DNA from: a virus
DNA length: 41,066 bases
Virus record (IMG/VR): IMGVR_UViG_3300043399_000826
Location: 1-41,066 of that record
Direction: 5' to 3' (one strand)
This document shows positions 14,001-20,900 of the stretch, piece by piece. Below the pieces are notes generated by a model. It made no database searches. It was not told where the DNA came from and was given only the letters and a program-made list of their open reading frames with translations. A program made the position numbers and the translations under genes. The first letter of the stretch is position 1; each line of letters starts with the position of its first letter.

Positions 14001-14079
14001 TGGCTCGTAAGAATTGAGCGTTAGTGGATGTTTTAAATATTTCTGGAAGAAAATTTAGTGTCCGGATTCTAGTTGCCAT
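1..14079 (-). CDS. Giant virion structural protein downstream of gp6 (partial, C-terminus outside window)
   Basis: The frame opens at the ATG at 14079-14077 and I found no stop in the many lines I read codon by codon to base 1, so at least about 4,693 residues are encoded and the end is missing. The N-terminus (MATRIRTLNFLPEIF..., then NQYYWLPNGP near residue 145) resembles the very long, uncharacterised structural proteins that follow gp6 in marine T4-like phages. Residues about 2330-3010 hold FG-GAP repeats (for example FGYSISTDYYGDTVIIGTP near 2530 and FGKTIALSEMGSLVISAP near 2890), typical of an integrin-alpha-like beta-propeller. NEVKPYHVVIKEF lies near 3585. The last 700 visible residues are beta-rich repeats built round YYV and DWNSIAG-type motifs. 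It starts 27 bases after the gp6 stop, with only a weak ribosome site. A role as a baseplate-attached fibre or adhesion protein is inferred from position and domains. It could also carry gp7-like wedge functions at its N-terminus. Confidence 0.85.
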   Translation of the reverse strand, partial: MATRIRTLNFLPEIFKTSTNAQFLRATLDQIVDQPNTKVIQGFVGSKFGYGVDPKDFYVTEPTKTRKDYQLEPGVVFTKANETVAKDFISYPGIIDSIKLEGGLTEDNNRLFNSQFYSWDSFIDLDKIINYNQYYWLPNGPQAVIVTQDTVFNEEEYLVSSLPNAYNITDNPSLPGSLNPTLTLLRGGSYRFVVNQNSQFWIQGAPGVSGASPVQSNLNTREVLGVENNGASEGTVTFNVPFKTAQDQYNLPGNNTVDLVSTLSYDQINNALLSTFGNIDGISSLNDLTVMFYNTGVDQVENNYFYRIVYAGFVDLDPIITLEEIGAIPTAEKITVQYGTEWVGRNFFKNVFGAIEIIPYLSAELDTLYYQDGTTAGKVGVIKLIDTNATNPLNVNEILGKKSYTANNGVVFTNGLKVVFQGDVIPESYLEGEYYVEGVGTAIELIPVTDLIAPQTFTQTEFLPFDDTPYDIGNYDANLFIPKTPDYITIAKNSISRNAWSRSNRWFHIDVINATASYNNDPTLISLYANKQNKAIRPIIEFYPNLKLFNSGTEGKAPIDFMDFRTTDAFEQAAGKTVYYPDITAWTAYPGTATIEPITGNINTTGLSTSLVGNRIECLSTEGFKYGDEVTFTNMKIANSPVTQFGLLQSGITYYISEIISSTLFTISLERFGPAMLQSDVLPGINTSMDITVTPLSTIVTVKSTDITNSPEPGQYIADDTLMLPNNSQIISIKRIKPELPEVYEITEIQVGWDAFNTIVGTSEACLSMSTSNLENFQLFDGARIVFAKDENLKNKIFVTNLSQLVPGGPLVITLFEANDGNILDNNQVVAYRGFYNEGKDFRYENGWFTSQQKVALNQPPLFDIFDSNGISFGNKDYYSGSSFKGCKLFAYGVGTGLDDIILNFPLRYSSIDNIGDISFDVSLNSDTFEYVLNNKPITQNVNTGYVYNYFTRDNFVRETGWKTTISPSVQYQVFEFNFNPETQSPIFDVDVLPVDDSYTNWPIIQVYANNTLLTSSQYTVATGTNTLITITEGLDPIEQTVVQILIISDQVSSNAYYSVPINLTNNPFNDTLTTVNVGDIRGQYQSIFYNNPNAVGQVFGSNNYRDLGNVVPYGNRIIQNSASLVLPGTFLRNQNQNHNFFNAVEYNSRSYINFKTLLIDVVNKTEYSVYQSPADILDDALTQITTSRTDTSPFFWSDMLPSKAPYISNTYSFNINSLTTSVYPLSKVYDFKKANYDGILVYLVRKVGDLLQYNQLIRNVDYVISDIAPSLTVNVSLQVGDTIIVNEYNQTYGSYIPNTPTKLGLYPATIPSVVLDNNYTIPTYFIRGHDGSYNKLYGSYDPVTGRLVDFRDQALLEFEKRIYNNLKISASIPVPETEVMPGFWRETDYTNNEILQIYSELFLNWVGQNRIDFQSQSYNVDDFFTYNYWQSGNKINKQPIEQGNWRGIYQYYFDTTNVNSQPWQMIGYTTQPTWWENKYGPAPYTSDNLVLWNDLAQGIDYNDGAPVVKPQYVRPELLTVLPVDSSGELLSPFNAIVGNYTGKLFKRNWKVGDSGPAEFSYRRSSSWPFDLMKILALTKPAQFFNLGVDLDNYKYSKEFNQYLVDDRRHLIIKDIQVYGSGIAKTSYINWIVDYEKQLGVDATANITSLLNNLDVRLVYRLAGFSDKNLLKFFVEKSVPSSRNASLLIPDESYALLLYDNQPFDRIIYSGVVVQKTSKGFAVYGNSQTKAYFTILVPENNGNNDTIDIENLTVRVPVDYTDRRLFVPYGTEFNNVQEIATFLTSYGAYLTEQGMTFNQVENGLEITWRQMVAEFLYWAQLGWEEGSITTLNPAATNLTINKDGYIVQPLTITNQNFVLNQNLYPIQSKDLSVVREETLFAVQPLNEGDSIGYGQFNINNFEHGIVFDNTTLFNDTIYNLITGLKQNRIYVRGSKTAEWNGTIDAAGFILNQDNIIEWNPATKYTTGSIVTFKNKYYIALRVIQPRETFQETDWKETDYNEVQKGLLPNSSTRSFESTLYYDVNKANLEEDADLLSFSLIGFRPRDYMSTADLTDITQVNLYQNIMRNKGTRNAVDAFRGAVLPQGGIDYDVYENWAIKAAEFGGTLSRNFVEFKLAQSSLTGNPAIVALNDGTPTVGSQQEVPLYSLFNYSRPVTTKNILQTLPVNTPNQVYMDAGYVNLDDVKLSSYFYSGLPTGTNKYGVIVPLSQLYVRDYIWLANYLSNWQILTPLSLGQVLFAKNNLNETVTITFDRPHNLKQFDIFSIVNFNEQIDGYYLVALVVDPNRVIINLSLSPSIRDIAGQGIGLLFQSQRVSKPSDIANTPLLSAEFSNNKVWVDESQTGDWAVYRKTINYNPLTEFTDQPSLTYGSAVAYTPQAGYLIGDAGLGKVYRYVYNTLSFQYDLRQELTFGSSFGTTIAYQDNLFAISETTGTPRVHLYQFVVINDEGDAVNRLEPFQILPAVGSSTNWGKSVAISGDKKWIYVSAPDLAKVYVYRLSQSSNQYELVTNVDPDVTNNDALLIPTLGAADNFGYSISTDYYGDTVIIGTPDADGITAQNWGKTYVFHRIVQNYNIQLPTIEGGIQTFALPWSPSDTEPLIITATLSSNNTLTISPIPAGSLAVDTPIIFTSPYSGSNIAPNTIYYVKQFIGVDKFTISAEKGGSVIELGDTSGLTMNAYPQLTELFVTVNGELLTEADYAYIGNEIIVVKPLVPGDLLSISGQTFRLAQELTTGKDERVGTQFGYSTATNNFANEILVGAPFDLDGNNQEGTVYRFTNGGEKYGYITGNTSVAITVPRTILINGFAVQIPVGDATSTAIAITNANIPNVSAVANINGTITIQLIDSTLGTAGSKLTIVDVDSDAPEGLKELGLVTYVKTQEIKCPHNTGPTQFGKTIALSEMGSLVISAPVGPRFVATTFDVITDDTLDNDTVFDNNATQWIDQFNNAGAVYMFDYLPNYNESFANIGKYVYAQSINDTTLDYGLQPYYGEALDFNKNTVIVGTPRFLPGTINGKVNVFESLVSKPDWTIYRQSSAIVDISKVENIQIFSAETNNTLDNLDYIDPLQGKILGVARENLDYISNVDPAGYNTLNDDVNNTSTLFWGAEHVGKLWLDTTNIRFLNYHQDDNTYNSEVWGIVFPGSDVAVYSWVASNVPPIAYAGPGTVFDIQSYSIQFDITPSGELAPVYYFWVRNTNIIFTKQGKTLSDTILQSYIANPKNSGISYFAPLLPNLYGLYNAAAYINANDSVLHIGFNTGTSNEVAHTQFDLIRSNFADDFLPGLPSLLSSQPQGLYDRLLDSMSGVDEMGKVVPDPFLPKAVQTGILARPRQSFFLFRYGALKNYFQYVNSVLVQFPITEIRNTASTFLNKVGNINPSTVGNPLWEGPPLPLYDTPDYWEYINWWAPGYDDTTKSVIQVPLYADLSTLNIAPNTIVRVSKNNNGSSETYIYRVVDNVGTWERIGLSGGTIRFNSSLWDYQETSTGFGDNFFDTVPYDQYPSEETRYILRALNEEILIDELLIYRNRGLITLFEYIQNESLESQNYLPWLNKTSFIDVFHTLRQLKPYEVFQSDNQDFLEGYINEVKPYHVVIKEFVFKYTGEELYGGTITDFDLPADYNPNYTQFITPMLVYSNPNQVNEYTPDNPIWENPEYSNWFNNRGLSLVGQNNYPITVLASYISLNSPFITVDNASGFPISGVITIGSEKISYADVDRNLNLLTGIFRGVDGTQISTHSPGTQIYMNIPAVVVLDGGRRYTEPPKVSAYIDTNVYPAPLEAAILKAVMSGDTILQIEVENPGRGYAVTPEIRIDSAISSVFTSNQVNVVSNTIQIFAPDLVTGDLIQYKVSTDTTPIGGLQPNQWYYVNVLETTPTYIVGLYRSFSDAVRNQDRIEFYDAGSGANHSLNLGAKASCITTASPVRENNITLRFDRTTYNSDLIDWEAGKFYSSFFAGSYYNAVLASSSLSLQSTQPNIAKILASRGGIPFEIADVENEQVLKWSSLTRNIISTSSLDNSITLQPVTGTDNASQSTLGFTIGMPIYFSGDPGTTTLLTNTTYYVKSVIDNTKFTISATVDGDILPMSTSTVGSGGLLGYTGNETNTAILTLNYPGILPVSNTEAGTNYITIPLYNTGSGGTNTLFIGTPIFFTGQTFGGIIENVPYYVTTVVDNQRFTMSTEENPVYTNLSQTDSSNDSITLDSTVGFTVGDAVIVTDIIAFAGWLEVGKEYRITELSTTDWNYIAGTVDEGYAEGSTIVVVEPGKFVNDGSFIVGNPYRIYTVGNTDWNSIAGTIGETYSVGSTFIARSVGNPLKTGVAVEGLGKAVSTAFYPSMGGVVSGTTYYVSEILSSNQIKLATSLFGPLLNITSNVVGSSIITNQKDVVRLTTDSGTNMVINISLPVSPGQINGQKFTLFDTSTEFVDQIGNLFVNVSELIPGNTYRIYTIGTTNWNSVGYIGVPQVGGTFVATTDIGTGTGVALEGSGLLSSQIAVTIDNLNRIVLSDFENGLDNLYVNLPLTIKDDFHGLAEGLYYINELGLITVNVTETLQLDNTLLCDSVDSLYVNMPIIFSQESLGLVELGTTYYVKDILPGNRFTISKAPNGPTVSLTTQLTDLGMIGTGAPYITLSQTVGGITENVGSSQLSVTSFSVAPETVVTVSGGSFVEGTPITFSNLIGGILPGITYYVRNVNITGDEFNISF
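5050..7090 (-). repeat. FG-GAP beta-propeller repeats inside the giant protein
   Basis: Within the giant frame, successive segments of about 60-150 residues each carry FG/YG/WG, then S/A-I/V-A/S, then a hydrophobic strand ending in G/S-x-P. Read directly from the sequence: YGSAVAYTPQAGYLIGD, FGTTIAYQDNLFAIS, WGKSVAISGDKKWIYVSAP, FGYSISTDYYGDTVIIGTP, FGYSTATNNFANEILVGAP, FGKTIALSEMGSLVISAP and YGEALDFNKNTVIVGTP. Each is followed by a VY-x-F/Y strand. That makes about seven blades, the number in integrin-alpha propellers. Inserts between blades, around 5900-6350, contain a YYVK-type repeat module. Confidence 0.75.
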
Positions 14080-14106
14080 AAATTATCTCTATTTTATATT
14101 ATATAC

Positions 14107-17100
14107 TTATCTTTGTTGTAATTCAAAGGGAGTAAGTGCAGCAATTACTTGAACATCATCGGCTGTCGCCGCGTTTACGAAAATTTCATAAGGGGCACAT
14201 TTTATTTCATACAAATCACCAAAAGGTTTAGTGGGATCGTTAGGTACTAATACTACTGAACTTACTAATTCCCCTACTGTTGCATGTAAATATGCACTTA
14301 ATTCTGAAAAATAAAAGGTATCACCAAAGTTCCAATTGTTAATGTTAAAATAATTATTCATAGCAGTAAGCACTGCGCTCTTTATTTCACTATTACTTGC
14401 ATTAGTTTTTGATGCTTTAATTACTTTGATAGTAGCCCTTAATGCAGGTGCTGCTTTTGGTCCAAATAAAGGTTTAAAAATAACACTGTTTAGGATAACT
14501 GAATCAGTAAGCATTTTATAATTCTGGATTTGTCCATACTCTTGGTTGAGTTGATTTATGCTTGGTCTGTCAGGTTCAGGAACTGTATTAGTAGTATCCT
14601 GAATCCAATTTTGATATGCGGTATAATATGCTTGTGTTACAACATACAAATCAATAATGTTTGTAGTAGCAGGATCAATTCTTGTAGTATTGTTACTATT
14701 ATGGCGATATTGGAATTTTAAACCTTGGCGTCCCGGTTTCATCAAATACTGTATTTGTTCTACTAAGGAAAATAAAGGAGTAATAGATTGAGGATCTTCT
14801 ACTGTAATGTAGAATTTATTTTCAGACGTTGCGTAAAATAATTGACCTAAAGGATATTCATACTTTACTATTTCAATCGCATTTTTTGTACTATATGTAT
14901 AAATTACATCACTTGTAGGTATTAATTGTTCTCTTGTAAGAGACACAGCATCCTCTACAATTTCAAAGAACGCATAGATACCTGAGTTAGTTCCGCCATA
15001 CTGATACCCCGTAATTCTGTTGAAGAAGTCTGGATCATTGGTAATCAAACTATTGTTTATATCTATACTTGCAACTTCAACTTCAAAGTCATTTACATAT
15101 CCATCGCTTTGTATAGGTTGATCTACTATAGTCAATTTTAGTTCTCTACCCAAAGAGTTTGTTGAATTTGGTTGTGTATTTACAGGTAGTATAGAAACAT
15201 AATCTTGTAATAGTTTCCCAGAGAATGGGTCATAAATTAATTTACCTGCAGCAAATGCAAATCTAATATCGGTTATACTACCATAAAAATAAGCTAATGA
15301 CCTATAAGTTATTGAATACCTATTGTCCCCTAAACTTAAAAATCTCACAAACCAATTTTGATTGTCAAAGTTTTGCACGCTCCATCTATCTTGTGCTATA
15401 GTCAATGAGTTATTAAATACTAAAGAAAAATTCTGTTGAAGTTCCATTCTTAAAACACATTCATTGACTACATCATTTGAAAGGCTGTTATCAAATACTG
15501 GAATTACTTGTAATATTTGGACTCCATTAGGAACGAACCCATTTAAACTTACTGGTCCTGTGCCATTAATAAAATTGCCCTCACCAAAGTTATTGCCATC
15601 TTCGATAACATTTAACACTGTTGTCCAAATTTGTGTAGGATTGCTTCCTGGTAATCCTGCAACTAACCTATTGTTTGCATCAAAATAAAATCCACTAGGT
15701 GCTTGCAATAGTATTTGTGCTCCCTTAGTTACATATTTCAAGTTACCTGTTGAGAATGTTCCCAACGGTACCGGTGCTCCTGCTTGATTATAAAAATAAC
15801 CAGTAATACTGTTAGCGTTCACCGTAGACAATTTCCAAAATACATTATTGTCTCCCGTACTGCTATTTATAGCATATCTGGGATAATATTGAGTGTAATA
15901 TTGTCTTGCACGATTTTTATCCAAGGCTTCTGCTAAAGTACCAAACAAGAATCCCCTTATCACAGCACTATTAGTAATGGTTAAAGTTAAAAATCCATCA
16001 GCCTCACTTTGATACAACGCACCATCATTACCAAAAGAATTAACTGAGCTATATTTTCCTGTAGGATCTAATGTGTCTAGATTTTTAGAAACACCTACGC
16101 TTGATCGATTCAATGCTTTTGATTTGATTATTGAACTATAAAGAGTATAAGGGAAATTATTGTAATCTTCGCCATTTACCATTCTATTTTGTGTATAATA
16201 TCTTGTAGGGGCGCGCTGTTTAATTTCAGCTAATGGTTCTCTAGCCTGTGCATTTGAAACTGGTAACTGCAATTCTAGTCCTAACGTTAGGACTTCGGGC
16301 CTACCTTGCCTACTTATATATGAAATAGTCACAGTAATACCTTGCATTTCACTTGGATCTATAGTGTATGTTAGTGCGTTGCCTCCTCGTACATATGCCC
16401 TAAATGTTCCTACAGGTATTTCAGAGAATACTCCATCACCAAATATGTAACTCACCTGGTCATTAAAACGAGATCCAACAGAGAATATCTTTCTATCTGA
16501 CTGTTCTGTTTGTAGATAGGCATCTGCATAAACGTTTTCTACTTTGCGCCATAAACCAAAAGTAGCATTGTCATCGCTGACCTGATATAACCAAGTATCG
16601 GTATTATTGACACCTTGAATATCAATGTCTATAACTTGGTTACTAATTTGCTGTTCTAATGTAAAGTCAAAGTTCTGTAATGTTCCCTGTTTGAAGTAAA
16701 AGAAGAACCCTGTATTAGGGCTGCCAAATCCTAACTTATCATTACGATACAGCATATTGAATCGACCTGTAGGTGCAGGGGGAATTTCGTAAATATAATC
16801 TTCATCTAAGCTTGTAACACTTACAAGCTCAAAGCTCATAGTAATACCATCAACTGTAGCACTAAAAGGTACAATTGGTAATGTGTCAGGCGGTATGTTT
16901 AAAGTATATTCATCTGTTTTTACAGATAAAATATCCGCACTATTTCCAGGACGACCTACGCGCTGTGTGTTAATCAATGCTGCGTTGATAATAGTATTGT
17001 ATTGTTCTAACCAATTTGGGTTAGCTGGATCGTTCCACAGTACTGTAATGTTGCTTAAGTTAAGTCCATTTAAGTCAGTTAGATTTTGTGTAGTGCTTAT

Positions 17101-17466
17101 GCTGACTACTTTCAAGTATCCCTGTGCAGCTAAGTTTCTTTTTGGTGTGTATGAAACCAAATTAGCTAATTTTACTACACTATCGCGTCTTTCCGCGGTA
17201 TCGATAAAGTTCTCTCGTGTGTTTAAATCATTGCGGAATGCTAGACCTTGACCCATGAAGGCAATAACATCCATCAAAGCGATGAATTCAGAGCTTTCAA
17301 TGTAGTCGTTAAAAGTTTCTGGATAGTAAAGACGTAAATAATCTATAAAACTTTTTCTCAAAGTTTCATAATCATAGCTGCGAAAATCCGCCTCACGGAA
17401 AGTTTGATATATAGCTTTCCAATCATTTACACCAAAAAGTGCCGACTGCCTGCTGTTTGTAGCCAT
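14107..17466 (-). CDS. 6: Baseplate wedge subunit gp6
   Basis: A 1,119-residue gp6-family protein, much longer than T4 gp6 (about 660 residues) but in the range of marine T4-like relatives. The first 120 residues carry the family's best conserved stretch: a segment with LRLYYPETFNDYIESSEF, then ALMDVIAFMGQ, LNTRENFIDTAERR and LVSYTPKRN. gp6 dimers form the inner ring of the baseplate and clamp wedges together round the hub; the C-terminal part belongs to the baseplate-J-like fold that contacts gp25. The stop lies 27 bases before the giant gene, and gp25 is 49 bases upstream, so these three genes are probably co-transcribed. A late-promoter-like GATAAATAC sits 18 bases before the ATG. The start is supported by the conserved N-terminus. 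Extra length is spread through the middle, so additional surface domains are likely. Confidence 0.95.
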   Translation of the reverse strand: MATNSRQSALFGVNDWKAIYQTFREADFRSYDYETLRKSFIDYLRLYYPETFNDYIESSEFIALMDVIAFMGQGLAFRNDLNTRENFIDTAERRDSVVKLANLVSYTPKRNLAAQGYLKVVSISTTQNLTDLNGLNLSNITVLWNDPANPNWLEQYNTIINAALINTQRVGRPGNSADILSVKTDEYTLNIPPDTLPIVPFSATVDGITMSFELVSVTSLDEDYIYEIPPAPTGRFNMLYRNDKLGFGSPNTGFFFYFKQGTLQNFDFTLEQQISNQVIDIDIQGVNNTDTWLYQVSDDNATFGLWRKVENVYADAYLQTEQSDRKIFSVGSRFNDQVSYIFGDGVFSEIPVGTFRAYVRGGNALTYTIDPSEMQGITVTISYISRQGRPEVLTLGLELQLPVSNAQAREPLAEIKQRAPTRYYTQNRMVNGEDYNNFPYTLYSSIIKSKALNRSSVGVSKNLDTLDPTGKYSSVNSFGNDGALYQSEADGFLTLTITNSAVIRGFLFGTLAEALDKNRARQYYTQYYPRYAINSSTGDNNVFWKLSTVNANSITGYFYNQAGAPVPLGTFSTGNLKYVTKGAQILLQAPSGFYFDANNRLVAGLPGSNPTQIWTTVLNVIEDGNNFGEGNFINGTGPVSLNGFVPNGVQILQVIPVFDNSLSNDVVNECVLRMELQQNFSLVFNNSLTIAQDRWSVQNFDNQNWFVRFLSLGDNRYSITYRSLAYFYGSITDIRFAFAAGKLIYDPFSGKLLQDYVSILPVNTQPNSTNSLGRELKLTIVDQPIQSDGYVNDFEVEVASIDINNSLITNDPDFFNRITGYQYGGTNSGIYAFFEIVEDAVSLTREQLIPTSDVIYTYSTKNAIEIVKYEYPLGQLFYATSENKFYITVEDPQSITPLFSLVEQIQYLMKPGRQGLKFQYRHNSNNTTRIDPATTNIIDLYVVTQAYYTAYQNWIQDTTNTVPEPDRPSINQLNQEYGQIQNYKMLTDSVILNSVIFKPLFGPKAAPALRATIKVIKASKTNASNSEIKSAVLTAMNNYFNINNWNFGDTFYFSELSAYLHATVGELVSSVVLVPNDPTKPFGDLYEIKCAPYEIFVNAATADDVQVIAALTPFELQQR

Positions 17467-17484
17467 AATATTATTCTCTTTTTA

Positions 17485-17493
17485 GTATTTATC
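17485..17493 (-). promoter_or_regulatory. Late promoter box upstream of gp6
   Basis: The minus strand reads GATAAATAC, one of several copies of a T4-late-type box in this window. It lies 18 bases before the gp6 ATG, which leaves about 12 bases of leader if transcription starts some 6 bases after the box. The leader contains a purine-rich AAGAGAA. Confidence 0.55.
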
Positions 17494-17515
17494 ATACCTA
17501 AAAAGTGCTACTTTT

Positions 17516-17965
17516 TCAGTTTATTGTAGCCGTGCTTGTTTGTTGGTCAAAAAATAACGATAGCTGTTCTGCTTGATTAAAAGGTGATACCGCGAACTCT
17601 ACTTCAACAAGTATGCCATTGTCTTGTGGAAAAACAGATACAGTATTAAGTATTAGTCTAGGATCTTGTGCTGCAACTCTGCGTATTTCAGTTTCTAGCT
17701 GTGATGTTACGTCAAAGGTATTTGGCTCAAAAACAAATGACCAAAGCGTAGTTCCATAGTCAGGCTTACCTACTTTTTCACCTTTTTGTATGTTGAGTGC
17801 ATTTACTAGGTCTTGAACTACTAAGGGATAATCAACTAGCCTGAATTTTTTACCAGGAATTATTGGCCTAACCGTTGATCCCACACCTCCGTCTACCCCT
17901 GAATTCAAATTGGTTGACCGAGGTTTATTAGCATTAATAGTACTGAAACCGATATATGTTGGCAT
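17516..17965 (-). CDS. 25: Baseplate wedge subunit gp25
   Basis: A 149-residue gp25/gpW family protein (T4 gp25 is 132 residues). It begins MPTYIGFSTINANKPRSTN, and the core contains GKKFRLVDYPLVVQDLVNAL, PDYGTTLWSFVFEPNT and EIRRVAAQDPRL, matching the family fold and its conserved Arg-containing turn. gp25 is the conserved sheath-initiation and wedge core protein that binds gp6 and gp53 and to which the first sheath ring attaches. The start fits the family N-terminus. The stop of gp5 lies only 9 bases upstream, consistent with co-transcription from the gp5 side. A CATAAATAC at 17971-17979 looks like a late promoter but would start transcription almost on the ATG. Confidence 0.93.
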   Translation of the reverse strand: MPTYIGFSTINANKPRSTNLNSGVDGGVGSTVRPIIPGKKFRLVDYPLVVQDLVNALNIQKGEKVGKPDYGTTLWSFVFEPNTFDVTSQLETEIRRVAAQDPRLILNTVSVFPQDNGILVEVEFAVSPFNQAEQLSLFFDQQTSTATIN

Positions 17966-17970
17966 AATTA

Positions 17971-17979
17971 GTATTTATG
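17971..17979 (-). promoter_or_regulatory. Possible late promoter box between gp5 and gp25
   Basis: The minus strand reads CATAAATAC, overlapping the stop codon of gp5. If it were used like other late boxes, RNA would begin within a base or two of the gp25 ATG and have no ribosome site, so it may be a chance match. Confidence 0.25.
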
Positions 17980-20900
17980 TTGCTCTTATCCTATTTTGTT
18001 GATACTTTACCCCTTCTTCTAACGCTTTAACTCTCAATTCTTCAATTTTAGGATCACCTTCAGGAAGCGTCTTTTTAGCTTCCATAAATTCAGCATAAGC
18101 CATTTCATAGTCTTTTTTCAATAACTTATTTTTTTCAACTACGTCTTTAGCTGCGTTTAAGTTTTGTTGCGCTGCTGTTAAGCCTGCAAAACTGGCTTGT
18201 AACCTATTTCTAGTTGCTTCTATCTGCGTATTCGATACTATACGATCTTGTAATGTAGCAGAATAATTTGGTGGAGGTATTCCTGGATCACCTAATGCGC
18301 TCGCTGTTCCTGCATCTAAACTGGCCCTGTCATTTGTATTTTCTGCAACTTGTGGTATCTTTATACTACTTCCCCCTGAACCCAAAGAACCAATTGCATT
18401 TTGTATCTGTGCCGCTAAACCTGGAGGTAATCCTGATAATGCGTTTTTAGCAAGATTTCCTGCTAATGCCTGAGGATTGGCTAAAGCACTTAGCCCTCCC
18501 AGTCTACCTGGTAATCCTTCTGTTAATGATTTAAGACCACCAATAGTCTGTTGAATGCTTTGAGCGGAAACATTATTTGTCAATGCAGTGGATGCTTGTT
18601 TAGCTATATTACCTACATTTGCAACTAATGAATTAGTTTGAGCTTGAAAATTCCCTGCTCCCGTAACCACAGCGTCAATCGCTTGTTGTCCACCTGGTAA
18701 ATTATTTACTCCACTTGCTCTGCTTGCAATACTACCTACTTGTTTTAATGCTTCTCCAGGTATTTTTGCCGCTAAATTATTAGATTGAATTGTAGGATCT
18801 TCTGGAACATCTGAATTTTTCTTTGCTTCTGCTATTGTATCTACTGGGACATTAGCCTTGAAAGATTTAAATGACGCAGTAATTGCTTTAAAAGCACCTT
18901 CTGATACTGATTTGGCTCCGTCAACAATAACTGCTAATCCAGGAATACCTTTCATACCCGTAAGTGAAGTTGCTATACCAGACAAGCCACCTGTAACTTT
19001 GTCGGACAATTTTGTTGCAAAATTACCTGATGCAATCGAATTGACTATTTCATTTCCTGCAGTTAGCGCATTTTTAGCCGCTGTTAATTTTGTTTGTATG
19101 TCACCTACTATGGTACCTGATACTGTCTTTACTGCATCTATTACTTTAGTAACACCCTGTTGAGACCCCGCTAAGATAGGGCCACCTACTTGAGTAGCAG
19201 ATTCCTGTCCCGTCATTATACCACTATTTTGCAAACCAGTTTGTGCTTTTTGCATGTTAGTAACTTGACCAATTGTTTGAGCGGCTATATTTTTTCTAAA
19301 GTCAGCTAAATTAGAAACACCATTTTTACCTGTAAAAAAGCTAGGATCAAATGCTTTTTCTGGTGATATACCTGAATTAATGTTTGACAAAACTTTTTCA
19401 GCACTACCGGGCTTCAAAAATCCTGCGTCTTCCATTTGCTTAGGTGACATTGCGAATGCTCCCACTGCGGCTACTCTAGCACCAGCTTGTTCTACTACTG
19501 CTACTCCTTGTGTTACGGCCGCCGCAGCAGGACCTGTTGCGGCTGCAACTGCCGCAGCAGAGACTAAGCTTATAGTTGCATTTTTATCTACAGCATTACT
19601 AATAGGATTAGTTGGAGGCACTGTAGCTATTGTAGGTATAGTAGGGGTAGGTGGTGTAACAGCAGCGGCAGCGGCGTTTGTTGCCTCTACTGAAGGTGCT
19701 GCAGGTTTAGGTAAATTGTCTTCAGCATTTAATTTTGTCTGAACATTTACACCTTGACCTGCATTTGCCCAAGGGGCATGTGCAGGTGCCCTACTTACTA
19801 TACTAACTAGTCTTCCTGGGGCAGCAGCAAATCCTTTAACAGAATCATAAAGAGTATCTGTATGTGCAAATGTTTGTAAAGGAGGAACTGTAACAGGTAC
19901 TGTTGATGCACTTCCTGTGTTCAAGTTTATTTTACTACCATTTACAAACATTGTTCCAGCTGAAGCATAAGAACCCTCACCTCCTGCTGCCATTGCCATA
20001 GGACCATCTACTTTCCAAGTGTATTTGCCCATAGCATAACCTGTGAAGTCAGTACCTGACTTCATTGCTATACTTTTTTCGCTGTTTATTTTTATCGATT
20101 CTGCTTGTATAGATAAATCTTTTGCTGCATTTATGTTTATGTTATTGTCAGCGTGAAGATTCAAATCACCCTGTGTTCTTATGTTTACTGAGTTTGTGGA
20201 GTACATATCAATAGTACCCTCTTTACCTAATTCAATCCAACTTTGACCATTAGCGTGTATGATGTGCAAGCATTGTCCACTGTCGCTCAACAATATTTGA
20301 TGGCCCAATGTTGTTCTGATTCTAACTAATCTATCATTACCTACAAGGTCACCATCATCCATAATGAAAGTATGGCCTCCTCTACGTCCAATTACTCCTA
20401 ATCCACTTTGTTGTCCCTCTTGACCCGCAGCATCGCCAATAGTTTCATCGGTAAACCCACCTTCATATATAGGTCTTCCTGGTGTGCTTATTCCAAACCC
20501 CACCCTTGAAGGGGATTCACGTTGCGCGTTAGTAGTTATAGGACCTCTTATGTTATCTCTTATTAAACCTTGTTGTGCAAAGACTGTTGCAGCATAACTA
20601 TGCAAAGGTTTATTTTGAACTAAGAATTCACTTGTTTGTGCAATTTTAGGATCATTAGAATTTATATTGGTAACGGGCAAAAATAAAGCACCGCCATATC
20701 TGTCAGCTTCTACAGTATTAGCTATAATCTTATTGCTTGCCCCGATAGCTGGCACCATATGTAAAGCATCAGGGTCGGGTACGCATCCTATCCAAAATCC
20801 AAAATTAGGATCACCGTTAACAAATATACATATTACTGTGGTTCCTACATCAGGTGGACTTGTCCACATACCATAAGAGTGGGGGTTGTTTTTATAATTA

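Noticed and set aside
19380-19742. Plus-strand Ala-rich frame of 120 codons opposite gp5
   Set aside because: It is antisense to the Ala-rich linker of gp5 and reflects the low-complexity composition.
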